64,000 nucleotides of DNA, taken from Neomesorhizobium albiziae (GTDB lineage: Bacteria > Pseudomonadota > Alphaproteobacteria > Rhizobiales > Rhizobiaceae). A model generated the notes under the pieces. That model saw only the letters and a program-made list of their open reading frames with translations. It had not been told where the DNA came from and made no database searches. The DNA lies in assembly GCF_900114255.1 (NCBI RefSeq), contig NZ_FOSL01000019.1, positions 1 through 64,000 of the forward strand, written 5' to 3'. Below are positions 44,895-53,589 of the stretch, piece by piece (the first letter of the stretch is position 1; every line of letters starts with the position of its first letter). Position numbers and translations under genes: made by a program.

Positions 44895-45991
44895 TGCGCA
44901 TCGAACTCGTCAAGCGCCCGGAGCAATCGAAGCTTTTCAGCGCGCTGTCGCCTTTCATTGCGCTGGGCCTGACCCTTGTCGCCGGCGCGATCATGTTCTC
45001 GCTGCTCGGCAAGAACCCGCTCGACGCGCTCTATTACTATTTCATCGATCCGCTGCGCGAGGTGTGGTCGCTGCACGAACTGGCGATCAAGGCCGCGCCG
45101 CTGATCCTCATCGCGGTCGGCCTCTCGGTCTGCTACCTCTCCAACAACTGGAACATCGGCGCCGAAGGTCAGTTCACAATCGGCGCGATTACCGGCTCCA
45201 TCCTGCCGGTGTTGTTTCCTCAGTTCCAGAACTGGACGGTTTTGCCCATGATGCTGATCATGGGCATGGCCGGCGGTGCGGCCTATGCGTCGGTGCCGGC
45301 CTTCCTCAAGGCGCGCTTCAACACCAACGAGATCTTGACCAGCCTGATGCTGGTCTATGTGGCGCAGCTGTTCCTCGACTGGCTGGTGCGCGGCCCCTGG
45401 CGCAACCCGGAGGGCCTGAACTTCCCCGAAACGCGCAATTTCCACGAATATGCGGTGCTGCCCGAGATCTGGTCGGCATCCGGCCGCGCCAATTGGGGTT
45501 TTGTCTTCGCGCTGGTTGCCGCCGTGGCGTTGTGGTTCATGCTGTCGCGCACGTTGAAGGGTTTCGAGGTCAAGGTGCTTGGCCAGAGCCCGCGCGCGGG
45601 AAAATTCGCCGGTTTCTCCTCGTCGAAAATGGTGTTCTTCGCCTTCCTGCTGTCCGGCGCATTGGCTGGCCTAGCCGGCATCTCGGAAGTCTCCGGCGCC
45701 ATTGGCCAACTTAGGCCGACGATTTCGCCGGGCTACGGCTTTGCCGCGATCATCGTCGCCTTCCTCGGTCGCCTCAATCCGCTCGGCATCATCGCGGCCG
45801 GGCTGGTTCTGGCATTGTCCTATCTCGGCGGCGAGGCAGCGCAGATCTCGATCGGCGTCTCGGACAAGGTGGTCCGTGCGTTCCAGGGCATGCTTTTGTT
45901 CTTCGTGCTCGCCTGCGACACGCTCATCCATTACCGCATCCGCTTCATCGGGATGCCGGCCAAGACCGGGGAGGCCGCTCAAAATGTTTGA
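44894..45991 (+). CDS. BMP/nucleoside-type ABC importer permease 1
   Basis: Inner-membrane subunit of about 365 residues, matching the YufP/NupB branch of BPD_transp_2 permeases: LIAVGLSVCYLSNNWNIGAEGQFTIGAITG (split signature near residue 76), NTNEILTSLMLVYVAQL and LAGISEVSGAIGQL. ATG at 44894 overlaps the ATPase stop codon by one base, with GGAGG upstream; GTG 44891 is the alternative. It overlaps the second permease by 8 bases. Confidence 0.93.
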   Translation: MRIELVKRPEQSKLFSALSPFIALGLTLVAGAIMFSLLGKNPLDALYYYFIDPLREVWSLHELAIKAAPLILIAVGLSVCYLSNNWNIGAEGQFTIGAITGSILPVLFPQFQNWTVLPMMLIMGMAGGAAYASVPAFLKARFNTNEILTSLMLVYVAQLFLDWLVRGPWRNPEGLNFPETRNFHEYAVLPEIWSASGRANWGFVFALVAAVALWFMLSRTLKGFEVKVLGQSPRAGKFAGFSSSKMVFFAFLLSGALAGLAGISEVSGAIGQLRPTISPGYGFAAIIVAFLGRLNPLGIIAAGLVLALSYLGGEAAQISIGVSDKVVRAFQGMLLFFVLACDTLIHYRIRFIGMPAKTGEAAQNV

Positions 45992-46898
45992 ATCCATCCT
46001 GATCACCATTGCCACCGCCGCGACGCCGCTGCTGATCGCCTCGATTGGCGAACTGGTGGTTGAACGCTCCGGCGTGCTCAATCTCGGCGTCGAAGGGATG
46101 ATGGTGATGGGCGCCGTCACCGGCTTCGGCGTTGCGTTGGCGACCGGCTCGCCCTGGCTCGGCGTGCTTGCCGCGGTGCTTGTCGGCGCCTTGTTCTCGC
46201 TGCTTTTCGGCTTCCTGACGCTGACGCTGGTCACCAACCAGGTGGCGACCGGCCTTGCATTGACGCTGCTCGGCCTCGGCCTTTCCGGGATGATCGGCGA
46301 AAGTTTCGTCGGCTTGCCCGGCGTCAAGATGAGCTATCTCTACATTCCCTACCTCACCGACATTCCCTATGTCGGCAAACTTCTGTTCGGCCAGGACCCG
46401 CTTTTCTACGTGTCGATCCTTCTGACGGCCGGTGTCGCCTGGTTCCTGTTCCGCTCGCGCGCTGGCCTCACGCTGCGCTCGATCGGCGACAACCACACGT
46501 CCGCCCATGCGCTCGGCATCAATGTCATCGGCATCCGTTATCTGGCCGTAATGTTCGGCGGTGCCTGCGCGGGGTTGGCCGGCGCCTACCTGTCGCTGGT
46601 CTATACGCCGCAATGGATCGAGAACATGACCGCCGGGCGTGGCTGGATCGCGCTGGCGCTGGTCGTATTCGCCTCCTGGCGGCCGTGGCGGGTGCTTGCC
46701 GGCGCCTATCTGTTCGGCGCCGTATCGATCGGCCAGTTGCATGCACAAGCGCTGGGGATAGGCGTTCCCTCGCAGCTACTTTCTTCACTCCCCTATCTGG
46801 CAACCATCGTCGTGCTTGTTCTAATCTCGCGCAACCGGCGACTGACAATGGTGAACACACCGGCTTCTCTGGGGCGGCCGTTTGTGCCAGATCGCTAA
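45984..46898 (+). CDS. BMP/nucleoside-type ABC importer permease 2
   Basis: Second inner-membrane subunit, 304 residues (YufQ/NupC branch). It shows IASIGELVVERSGVLNLGVEGMMVMGA in two parts near residue 19, NQVATGLALTLLGLGLSGM, and the cytosolic RSRAGLTLRSIGDN coupling loop. GAGG precedes the ATG, which lies inside the end of permease 1. Long upstream reading frame (to 45702) is a shadow of permease 1. Confidence 0.93.
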   Translation: MFESILITIATAATPLLIASIGELVVERSGVLNLGVEGMMVMGAVTGFGVALATGSPWLGVLAAVLVGALFSLLFGFLTLTLVTNQVATGLALTLLGLGLSGMIGESFVGLPGVKMSYLYIPYLTDIPYVGKLLFGQDPLFYVSILLTAGVAWFLFRSRAGLTLRSIGDNHTSAHALGINVIGIRYLAVMFGGACAGLAGAYLSLVYTPQWIENMTAGRGWIALALVVFASWRPWRVLAGAYLFGAVSIGQLHAQALGIGVPSQLLSSLPYLATIVVLVLISRNRRLTMVNTPASLGRPFVPDR

Positions 46899-46951
46899 TC
46901 AAAAAATCGATGGGATAGTGCCCCCGGCAACACTGAAAGAGGACGAACGAA

Positions 46952-48022
46952 ATGAAAAAGACTGTTCTATCGCTTGCCGCCGCAGCCGCTGTGCTGTCGT
47001 TTGGCAGCATGTCCGCCCAGGCGGCGACAAAGGCCTGCTTCATCTATGTCGGGCCGATCGGCGATTTCGGCTGGTCCTATCAGCACCACAAGGGCCTGGA
47101 AGAGATGAAGGCCGCGCTCGGCGATCAGGTCGAGACCGCCTATCTGGAAAGCGTGCCGGAAGGCGCGGATGCCGAGCGCGCTATCGAGCGTTTCGCCCGC
47201 TCCGGCTGCAACATCATCTTCACCACTTCCTTCGGCTACATGGATCCGACCAACAAGGTCGCGGGTAAATTCCCGGACGTGAAATTCGAGCACGCCACCG
47301 GCTACAAGCGCGAGCATCCCAATGTCGCGACCTACAATTCGAAATTCCATGAAGGCCGCTACGTGCAGGGCGTCATCGCTGCCAAGATGTCGAAGGCGGG
47401 TGTTGCCGGTTACATCGCATCCTTCCCGATTCCGGAAGTCGTGATGGGCATCAATTCGTTCGTGCTCGGCGCGCAGTCGATCAATCCCGATTTCAAGGTC
47501 AAGGTGGTATGGGCCAACACCTGGTTCGACCCGGGCAAGGAAGCCGACGCCGCCAAGGCGCTGATCGATCAGGGCGTCGACATCATCACCCAGCACACCG
47601 ATTCCACCGCGCCGATGCAGGTTGCCACCGAACGCGGCATCAAGGCGTTCGGCCAGGCTTCCGACATGATCAAGTTCGGCCCGACCACCCAGCTCACCTC
47701 GATCGTCGACGACTGGGGTCCGTATTACATCGAGCGCGTCAAGGCGGTGATCGACGGCACCTGGAAGCAGCAGGACGTCTGGGGTGGCATGAAGGAAGGT
47801 CATGTCGTGATGGCGGCCTACGCCAACATGCCAGACGACGTGAAGAAACTCGCCGAAGAGACTGAAGCCAAGATCAAATCCGGCTCGTTCAACCCCTTCA
47901 CCGGCCCGATCACCAAGCAGGACGGCACCGAATGGCTGAAGGCAGGCGAGGTTTCCGACGACGGCACGCTGCTCGGCATGAACTTCTACGTCAAAGGCGT
48001 AGACGACAAGCTGCCGCAATAA
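46952..48022 (+). CDS. BMP family periplasmic binding protein
   Basis: Substrate receptor of the importer, 356 residues, with a signal peptide (1-24, ending SAQA) and the Bmp domain: AAtKACFIYVGPIGDFGWSY start, the FTTSFGYMDPTNKVA strand and DIITQHTDSTAPMQVA. No lipobox cysteine is placed right after cleavage, so a soluble periplasmic protein is expected. Characterised BMP/PnrA proteins bind purine nucleosides; the exact ligand here is inferred. An intrinsic terminator closes the operon. Confidence 0.93.
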   Translation: MKKTVLSLAAAAAVLSFGSMSAQAATKACFIYVGPIGDFGWSYQHHKGLEEMKAALGDQVETAYLESVPEGADAERAIERFARSGCNIIFTTSFGYMDPTNKVAGKFPDVKFEHATGYKREHPNVATYNSKFHEGRYVQGVIAAKMSKAGVAGYIASFPIPEVVMGINSFVLGAQSINPDFKVKVVWANTWFDPGKEADAAKALIDQGVDIITQHTDSTAPMQVATERGIKAFGQASDMIKFGPTTQLTSIVDDWGPYYIERVKAVIDGTWKQQDVWGGMKEGHVVMAAYANMPDDVKKLAEETEAKIKSGSFNPFTGPITKQDGTEWLKAGEVSDDGTLLGMNFYVKGVDDKLPQ

Positions 48023-48039
48023 CCGGCGCGGCCGACACC

Positions 48040-48073
48040 AAAAAAGGGCGTCCGGAAGCGGGCGCCCTTTTTT
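48040..48073 (+). terminator. Terminator after the BMP importer operon
   Basis: AAAAAAGGGCG and CGCCCTTTTTT flank a short loop, ending in a run of six Ts. It stands 18 bases after the binding-protein stop. The symmetric A and T runs mean it could act on both strands. Confidence 0.92.
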
Positions 48074-48154
48074 GCTGCCGAAATCCCGATGCTGACATGG
48101 ATTGTCAGCATGCCTCCGCTATGTCTTCCGTCGGACAAGAGGAGATTTGAGCCG

Positions 48155-48781
48155 ATGCTGAAATTCTACCACTCGCCATGGTCGCGTTCGTCGGGGGTTT
48201 TCTGGCTGCTGGAGGAACTCGGCCAGCCATACGAAATCGAGCTTGTCGACATCCGCGCGCCCGGCGGCGTGCCCGAAGCCTACCGCGCCGTGCAACCCAA
48301 CAAGAAGGTACCGGCAATCGAACATGACGGTGTGGTCATCACAGAACGTGCTGCGATCTCAGTCTACCTGGCCGACCGTTTTCACGAGGCCGGGCTTGCG
48401 CCGGCGATTGGCGAAGAGGCGCGCGGTCCTTATCTCACGACGCTCGTCTATTGCGATTCCGTCTTCGATCCGGCCATCAGCGCAAAGGCACAGGGATGGA
48501 CATACCAGAGCAACAACTTTTCGTTCGGCCTGTTCGACGACATGGTGAAGTATGTCGAGAAAAAGCTGACGGCGCACCCATATGCCGCCGGCGACACTTT
48601 CACCGCCGCCGACACGCAATTGGCGAGCGGCATCGGTTTCACGATGAATATCCTGAAGGTTTTGCCGGCCTTGCCGGTGTTTACCGACTATGTCGCGCGC
48701 ATAAGCGAACGCCCTGCCTATCAGAGGGCACAGGCCAGGGATGCCGAACTCATCAAGCAGGTAACCCCACCGCAGTTCTGA
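48155..48781 (+). CDS. Glutathione S-transferase family protein
   Basis: Cytosolic GST-fold enzyme of 208 residues. The N-terminal thioredoxin-like domain (about 1-80) has SPWSRSSGVFWLLEEL in place of the usual Ser/Cys site and the cis-proline NKKVPAIEHDGVVITERAAI that binds glutathione. The helical C-terminal domain ends YVARISERPAYQRAQARD. Detoxification substrate unknown. GGAGA precedes the ATG at 48155; the frame is open 22 codons upstream without homology. Confidence 0.92.
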   Translation: MLKFYHSPWSRSSGVFWLLEELGQPYEIELVDIRAPGGVPEAYRAVQPNKKVPAIEHDGVVITERAAISVYLADRFHEAGLAPAIGEEARGPYLTTLVYCDSVFDPAISAKAQGWTYQSNNFSFGLFDDMVKYVEKKLTAHPYAAGDTFTAADTQLASGIGFTMNILKVLPALPVFTDYVARISERPAYQRAQARDAELIKQVTPPQF

Positions 48782-48814
48782 GGGCAACGCACCTTGATGG
48801 ATGAAATTCGCAGT

Positions 48815-48847
48815 GATACTGTGAGGAATGAAAAATATCACAGTTTC
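48815..48847. promoter_or_regulatory. Palindrome over the vapB-like start codon
   Basis: GATACTGTGA (48815-48824) and TCACAGTTTC (48838-48847) are inverted repeats matching at 9 of 10 positions, separated by 13 bases that contain the antitoxin ATG. Antitoxins with ribbon-helix-helix domains usually repress their own operon by binding such a site, so this is a candidate VapB(C) operator that also covers the ribosome binding site. Confidence 0.55.
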
Positions 48848-49064
48848 AGTGGATGACGACACTTATCGCCGTGCGCGCATGCAGGCTGCGGAGCGCGATA
48901 CCTCCGTTTCTGCGATGGTTCGCGAATACCTGACGGAACTTGCCAACACGGAAACGGAATTTGAGAGGCTGAAAAGCAAGGAAGCGGCATTGAGATCAGC
49001 AATCGGTGGTTTTAGTGCCGCCGACCGCCTGTCACGCGATGAAGCGCACGAGCGCAATCGCTGA
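48828..49064 (+). CDS. vapB: VapB-like ribbon-helix-helix antitoxin
   Basis: The 78-residue protein starts MKNITVSVDDDTYRRARMQA, a beta strand plus two helices typical of the Arc/MetJ (ribbon-helix-helix) DNA-binding fold. An acidic and basic C-terminal tail (about 45-78) follows, the region that usually wraps the toxin. It is 2 bases ahead of a PIN-domain gene, so it is read as the antitoxin of a type II pair and likely autorepressor at the palindrome over its start. Identification rests on fold pattern and neighbour. Confidence 0.82.
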   Translation: MKNITVSVDDDTYRRARMQAAERDTSVSAMVREYLTELANTETEFERLKSKEAALRSAIGGFSAADRLSRDEAHERNR

Positions 49065-49066
49065 CC

Positions 49067-49477
49067 GTGCCGGTTTTTCTCGACACCAACATATTGCTCT
49101 ATTCCGTCAGCACAGCGCCGGAAGAATCCGCGAAGCGCGAGAAGGCGCGGTTGTTGCTCGATGGCGACGATTGTGCGTTGTCGGTCCAAGTGCTGCAGGA
49201 GTTTTACGTTCAGGCAACGCGAGGGTCGCGTCTGGGTGCCTTGTCCCACGCCTTGGCGGTGGATTTCATAAGCACCTGGATGCGCTTTTCGGTGCAGGAC
49301 AACACGCTCGCACTATTCCAGGATGCGCTTCAGGTGAAGACTATTTGCGGGTTCTCGTTCTGGGATTGTTCGATCCTTGCGGCTGCGCGCGCCCAGAATT
49401 GCCGAGAACTCATGACGGAAGATCTCGCGCACGGCCGCGAAATCGCAGGTGTGCGAATCAACAACCCGTTTCTCTGA
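49067..49477 (+). CDS. vapC: VapC-like PIN-domain ribonuclease toxin
   Basis: The 136-residue PIN-domain protein, GTG start, carries the acidic metal-binding set expected for an active nuclease: Asp6 in FLDTNIL, Glu45 in VLQEFYV, Asp100 in SFWDCSI and Asp119 in MTEDL. VapC toxins cut tRNA or rRNA and are held in check by VapB. Start and stop codons of the pair are 2 bases apart, giving coupled synthesis. The next gene, rimO, runs the other way and its end lies 4 bases away. Confidence 0.88.
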   Translation: MPVFLDTNILLYSVSTAPEESAKREKARLLLDGDDCALSVQVLQEFYVQATRGSRLGALSHALAVDFISTWMRFSVQDNTLALFQDALQVKTICGFSFWDCSILAAARAQNCRELMTEDLAHGREIAGVRINNPFL

Positions 49478-49481
49478 TCGT

Positions 49482-50798
49482 TCAGACCGCCTGGCCGTAG
49501 AGGTCGTAGGCGTCTGCACGGTCGATCTTGACCGTGACGATGTCGCCGGCCCTCAACGGGCGCCGCGACTGGATGTGCACCGAACCGTCGATTTCCGGCG
49601 CGTCATATTTGGTGCGACCCTTGGCGGACGTTCCGTGCGCCTCGTCGATGATGACCGGCAGCCGCTTGCCGACCTTTTTCATCTGCTGGGCGGCCGAAAC
49701 CTTCTGCTGGCGTTGCATGAAGCGGTGCCAGCGGGCTTCCTTGATTTCCTGCGGCACCTCCGGAAGGCCGAGATCGTTGGAACGGGCGCCTTTCACCGGC
49801 TCGTATTTGAAGCAGCCGGCGCGATCGATCCTGGCCTCGTCCAGCCAGTCGAGCAGCATCTCGAAATCGTCGTCGGTCTCTCCGGGGAAGCCGACGATGA
49901 AGGTCGAGCGCACCGCCAGGTCAGGGCAGATTTCGCGCCAGCCACGAATACGTTCCAGTGTCTTTTCGTTGTGTGCCGGGCGGCGCATGTTCTTCAGCAC
50001 CTGCGGGGAGGCGTGCTGGAACGGGATGTCGAGATAAGGAAGGATCTTGCCCTCGGCCATCAGCGGAATGACATCGCTGACATGCGGGTAGGGGTAGACG
50101 TAATGCATGCGCACCCACATGCCCATCTCGCCGAGCTCGCGTGACAGGTCGAGGAATTTGGCGCGCACCTCGCGATCCTTCCACACGCTCGACTGGTATT
50201 TGATGTCGATGCCGTAGGCTGACGTGTCCTGCGAGATGACAAGCAGTTCCTTTACTCCGGCGTTTGCCAGTTTTTCGGCTTCACGCAGCACGTCGGCTGC
50301 CGGGCGCGAAACCAGGTCCCCGCGCAGGTCCGGAATGATGCAGAAGGTGCAGCGGTTGTTGCAGCCTTCGGAAATCTTCAGGTAGGCATAGTGGCGTGGC
50401 GTCAGCTTCACGCCTTGCGGCGGCAGCAGGTCGACATAGGGATCGTGCGCCGGCGGCACCGCCTCGTGAACGGCGGCCATGACGCTTTCGTAGGCCTGAG
50501 GGCCGGTGATCGCCAGCACGTTCGGGTGCTTTTCGCGGATCAGCTCCGGCGTGGCGCCCATGCAACCCGTGACGATGACCTTGCCGTTTTCCTTCATCGC
50601 GGTGCCGATGGCGCCAAGCGATTCATCGCGCGCGGAATCCAGGAACCCGCAGGTGTTGACCACGACGAGATCGGCTCCGTCGTGCTTGCGCGCGATCTCG
50701 TAACCCTCGGCCCGCAGCCTGGTGATGATGCGTTCGGAATCGACGAGCGCCTTCGGGCAACCAAGGCTGACGAAACTGACGCGGGGTGCTGCGGACAT
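49482..50798 (-). CDS. rimO: Ribosomal protein S12 methylthiotransferase
   Basis: Radical-SAM enzyme that adds a methylthio group to the conserved aspartate of ribosomal protein S12. The 438-residue protein has three domains. The N-terminal UPF0004 domain holds cluster cysteines Cys14, Cys50 and Cys79; the radical-SAM core has CNNRCTFC (Cys146, Cys150, Cys153); the C-terminal part is a TRAM domain (KRLPVIIDE to the end). [12 protein letters not shown] and NTCGFLDSA distinguish RimO from MiaB. MSAAPRV is chosen as start with GAGAAG upstream. Confidence 0.96.
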   Translation of the reverse strand: MSAAPRVSFVSLGCPKALVDSERIITRLRAEGYEIARKHDGADLVVVNTCGFLDSARDESLGAIGTAMKENGKVIVTGCMGATPELIREKHPNVLAITGPQAYESVMAAVHEAVPPAHDPYVDLLPPQGVKLTPRHYAYLKISEGCNNRCTFCIIPDLRGDLVSRPAADVLREAEKLANAGVKELLVISQDTSAYGIDIKYQSSVWKDREVRAKFLDLSRELGEMGMWVRMHYVYPYPHVSDVIPLMAEGKILPYLDIPFQHASPQVLKNMRRPAHNEKTLERIRGWREICPDLAVRSTFIVGFPGETDDDFEMLLDWLDEARIDRAGCFKYEPVKGARSNDLGLPEVPQEIKEARWHRFMQRQQKVSAAQQMKKVGKRLPVIIDEAHGTSAKGRTKYDAPEIDGSVHIQSRRPLRAGDIVTVKIDRADAYDLYGQAV

Positions 50799-50818
50799 CG
50801 TACTTCTCAAAGGCTATT

Positions 50819-50920
50819 GCATCGGCCCGAAAATCGGAGTCGATTTTCGGAAAAGCACGATGCGTGGATTCAAAGTCTTAGAACGTCCTTGGCGCGTCCT
50901 AAAGGACGCTCAGCGCTCTA
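50819..50920. repeat. RIME-like dispersed intergenic palindromic element
   Basis: Two nested structures lie in the rimO-terC gap. GCATCG (50819-50824) pairs with CGATGC (50858-50863) outside CCGAAAATCG-GAGT-CGATTTTCGG. A second hairpin has GCGTCC-TAAA-GGACGC (50894-50909) inside AGAACG / CGCTCT (50880-50919). Mosaic palindromes with these bodies are scattered through rhizobial genomes; that this is one of them is from memory of such sequences, not a search. Confidence 0.65.
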
Positions 50921-51009
50921 ACGGCCGAACGCTGTGCGGTCCGGCCCTGGCAAAATCTCAGTTCGGGCGGCGCAATATCACACTTGGCGCGCCGAGAAAA
51001 CCCGCCGTC

Positions 51010-51723
51010 TCAGTGGCCCATCTGGCCCGGCGCACCGAACCAGGCGCTCAGGAACGAAAGTTGCTCCGGCCACTGGCCGTAGGCGCCCTTCAGCGTCATC
51101 TCGATGGCGACGTAGAGAATGACGAGCAAGCCGACATAGGCGATCCAGCGGTGCTTGTGCAGCAGGCGAGCGATGAAGGAGGCGGCGAAGCCCATCAGCG
51201 CGATAGACAGCGCCAGGCCGATGATCAGCACCGTCGGGTGATCCATCGCCGCGCCGGCAACCGCCAGAACGTTGTCGAGCGACATCGAGACGTCGGCGAT
51301 GACGATCTGCCAGACCGCCTGTCCGAGGGTTTTTGTCTTGGCCTTGCCGACTGTCCCTTCGGCCTTGCCGACTGTCCCGTCGGCATCGTAGTCGGTATCC
51401 GAGAGCGCCTCGGTTGCCTCTTCCTCGTCCTCATGCGACGTGCGCAACTCGCGCCACATCTTCCAGCACACGTAAAGCAGCAGCAGGCCACCACCGACCA
51501 GCAGGATCGGTCCGATCTGCAACAGTTGCTGAGTGACCAGCGCAAAGAAGATGCGCAACAGCGTCGCCGCGATGATGCCGATGAGGATTGCCTTCTTGCG
51601 CTGTTCGGAAGGCAGACCCGCGGCGGCAAGGCCGATCACGATGGCGTTGTCGCCGGCCAGAACGAGGTCAATGGCGATGACCTGCAGAAGGGCTGAAAAA
51701 CCGGCGGCGGTGAAGATTTCCAT
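51010..51723 (-). CDS. TerC family membrane protein (YjbE type)
   Basis: Inner-membrane protein of 237 residues with seven or so helices. The duplicated acidic helix motif of the TerC/LysE-like family appears twice: IDLVLAGDNAIVIGLAA (about 18-34) and IADVSMSLDNVLAVAGAA (about 141-158). The YjbE/Alx group is linked to manganese or pH homeostasis. An unusual cytosolic loop (about 92-132) is acidic and holds the near-tandem repeat GTVGKAE-GTVGKAK. No yybP-ykoY riboswitch was seen upstream; instead there is a palindrome. Confidence 0.88.
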   Translation of the reverse strand: MEIFTAAGFSALLQVIAIDLVLAGDNAIVIGLAAAGLPSEQRKKAILIGIIAATLLRIFFALVTQQLLQIGPILLVGGGLLLLYVCWKMWRELRTSHEDEEEATEALSDTDYDADGTVGKAEGTVGKAKTKTLGQAVWQIVIADVSMSLDNVLAVAGAAMDHPTVLIIGLALSIALMGFAASFIARLLHKHRWIAYVGLLVILYVAIEMTLKGAYGQWPEQLSFLSAWFGAPGQMGH

Positions 51724-51751
51724 CGATCATCGACCCTTCTTTGCTCGCGAG

Positions 51752-51775
51752 CACTGTACTAGACGCCGTACAGTG
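51752..51775. promoter_or_regulatory. Perfect palindromic operator candidate upstream of terC
   Basis: CACTGTAC (51752-51759) and GTACAGTG (51768-51775) are exact inverse copies, 8 bases apart, centred about 40 bases before the terC start. On the minus strand a TTGACG lies about 17 bases upstream, so the palindrome would overlap a -10 region and could block transcription when a dimeric (TetR-like) regulator binds. No regulator gene is adjacent. Confidence 0.5.
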
Positions 51776-51875
51776 TAGGGTCGTGTTACGTCAAGTGCGG
51801 GCGCCGTCGGCATCTGACCGCATTTGTGAAAGCTAACGGCGGTGGCCATTGCGGGATGTTGGAACCTATTGTCGA

Positions 51876-52586
51876 CTATGGTACCGCCGGCCGCGCCGCA
51901 AACTGCCAATATCCCTGAGCGCGCAACTCGCAGGCCGGACACTGACCGCAGCCCCAGCCCCAATCATGATGGTGAACGCGATCGCCCTGGTAGCAAGTGT
52001 GCGTCTCGTCGCGGATCAAATCCACCAGTTCATCCCCACCCAGAACGCGGGCCAGCCGCCATGTCTCAGCCTTGTCGATCCACATCAAGGGTGCGTGAAC
52101 GGCAAAGCGCGCATCCATGCCCAGATTGAGGGCGAGTTGCATTGCCTTCATAGTGTCGTCCCGGCAATCGGGATAACCGGAATAGTCGGTTTCACAAACG
52201 CCCGTCACGATGTGCTTGGCGCCCCGCCGGTACGCAATGGTGGCCGCAAAGGTCAAGAAGAGCAAATTCCGTCCCGGCACAAAAGTGTTCGGAAGACCAT
52301 TTGCCTGCATGGCGATTTCGACATCGCGGGTAAGCGACGTGTCGCTGAGCTGGCCGAGCACCGCAACGTCGATCAGGTGGTCTTCGCCGAGTTTTACGGC
52401 CCAATTTGAAAACCGCTCCCGAAACGCATTCAACACCACCGGCCGCACATCCAGTTCAACAAGATGCCTTTGGCGATAGTCAAAGCCGATTGTCTCGACA
52501 TGTGCAAAACGGTCGAGCGCCCAGGCCAGGCACGTGGTTGAGTCTTGTCCACCCGAAAAAAGAACGATGGCCTTAGAATCGTTCAT
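51876..52586 (-). CDS. queC: 7-cyano-7-deazaguanine synthase
   Basis: ATP-dependent enzyme that turns 7-carboxy-7-deazaguanine into preQ0, on the path to queuosine in tRNA. The 236-residue protein has the PP-loop SGGQDSTT (11-18), [11 protein letters not shown], and the C-terminal zinc site [22 protein letters not shown] is the start. Its first codons overlap queD by 4 bases, so the order is queE-queD-queC, each coupled to the next. Confidence 0.96.
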   Translation of the reverse strand: MNDSKAIVLFSGGQDSTTCLAWALDRFAHVETIGFDYRQRHLVELDVRPVVLNAFRERFSNWAVKLGEDHLIDVAVLGQLSDTSLTRDVEIAMQANGLPNTFVPGRNLLFLTFAATIAYRRGAKHIVTGVCETDYSGYPDCRDDTMKAMQLALNLGMDARFAVHAPLMWIDKAETWRLARVLGGDELVDLIRDETHTCYQGDRVHHHDWGWGCGQCPACELRAQGYWQFAARPAVP

Positions 52587-52957
52587 TGCATGCTCCCGGC
52601 AACGGTGCCTTCGTATTCCGCCCAGCAGTCCGGCGTCTCGAAAACGACCACAGCGGTCGTCTGGGGAAGAAGCGGTTTGACACGTTCCCATATCCAGATT
52701 GCGATATTCTCGGCCGTGGGGTTCTGCAGCCCTTCGATGTCGTTGAGGCAATAGTGGTCAAGCCGCTTCAGCAGCGGCCCGAAGGCTGCCTCCACATCAA
52801 AGAAATCGACAACGAAGCCCGTATGAGGATCGACAGGCCCTTCCAACCGCAGTTCGACGCGGTACGAATGCCCATGCATCCGATGGCAACGGTGCGTGTC
52901 CGGTACGTTCGGCAAGCGATGCGCCGCTTCAAAGGTGAATGCCTGTACGATTTTCAT
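52583..52957 (-). CDS. queD: 6-carboxytetrahydropterin synthase
   Basis: Second step of queuosine precursor synthesis: makes 6-carboxytetrahydropterin from dihydroneopterin triphosphate. The 124-residue protein has zinc ligands His13, His28 and His30 and the catalytic Cys24 in [40 protein letters not shown], with Asp-His, lies in the centre. It overlaps queE and queC by 4 bases each. Confidence 0.96.
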   Translation of the reverse strand: MKIVQAFTFEAAHRLPNVPDTHRCHRMHGHSYRVELRLEGPVDPHTGFVVDFFDVEAAFGPLLKRLDHYCLNDIEGLQNPTAENIAIWIWERVKPLLPQTTAVVVFETPDCWAEYEGTVAGSMQ

Positions 52958-53589
52958 CGAATTCCCAGCTGTTTGTGTGTTTGAAGGCAGAGTTGCCAGC
53001 GAGGATTAGCCAAGCAGAATTCTAACGCTGCCTGGGTATTGGGTATGCGCGCAGATCCATCCATCGGCTGAAGTAGGAAATGGTCGAACTCCAACGCCTC
53101 GAACCGCTCCGGCTCGGCGCCGGCCTGCGGAAACACCAACTTGAGTTCGTTCCCACGTGTCAGTTTGACTGGCGCACCGGCTTTCGGGCTTACGCAGATC
53201 CAGTCGATGCCGGGAGGCGGCGTCAATGTGCCGTTCGTCTCAACTGCAATTGCAAAACCTTCGGCATGAAGCGCCTCGACAAGAGAGGTGTCGAGTTGAA
53301 GCAGTGGTTCGCCCCCTGTGAGAACGGCGAAGCGTCGTCTTGTGTCGCCGGACGACCATTTTTGTGCGATTGCCTGGGCGAGGTCGTTAGCGGTAGCAAA
53401 GCGACCGCCGCCATCGCCATTGGTTCCGACAAAGTCGGTGTCACAGAACTGGCAGATCGCCTTTGATCGGTCGGCCTCGCGACCTGACCAGAGGTTGCAC
53501 CCGGCAAACCGGCAGAAAACAGCTGCACGTCCGGCATTCTGGCCCTCGCCTTGCAGTGTGTAGAAGATTTCCTTGACCGCATACGCCAT
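52954..53589 (-). CDS. queE: 7-carboxy-7-deazaguanine synthase (radical SAM)
   Basis: Radical-SAM enzyme that rearranges 6-carboxytetrahydropterin into 7-carboxy-7-deazaguanine. The 211-residue protein opens VKEIFYTLQGEGQNAGRAA. It binds its cluster with the CX14CX2C variant: Cys31, Cys46 and Cys49, instead of the common CX3CX2C. This spacing is known for the proteobacterial QueE type. LTGGEPLLQ and AVETNGTL follow. First gene of the que unit; folE and queF are not nearby, so preQ0 reduction must be encoded elsewhere. Confidence 0.95.
   Translation of the reverse strand: MAYAVKEIFYTLQGEGQNAGRAAVFCRFAGCNLWSGREADRSKAICQFCDTDFVGTNGDGGGRFATANDLAQAIAQKWSSGDTRRRFAVLTGGEPLLQLDTSLVEALHAEGFAIAVETNGTLTPPPGIDWICVSPKAGAPVKLTRGNELKLVFPQAGAEPERFEALEFDHFLLQPMDGSARIPNTQAALEFCLANPRWQLCLQTHKQLGIR

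Noticed and set aside
51724-51875. yybP-ykoY (manganese) riboswitch before terC
   Set aside because: Too short and lacks the paired, conserved loops; the palindrome is the only structured element.
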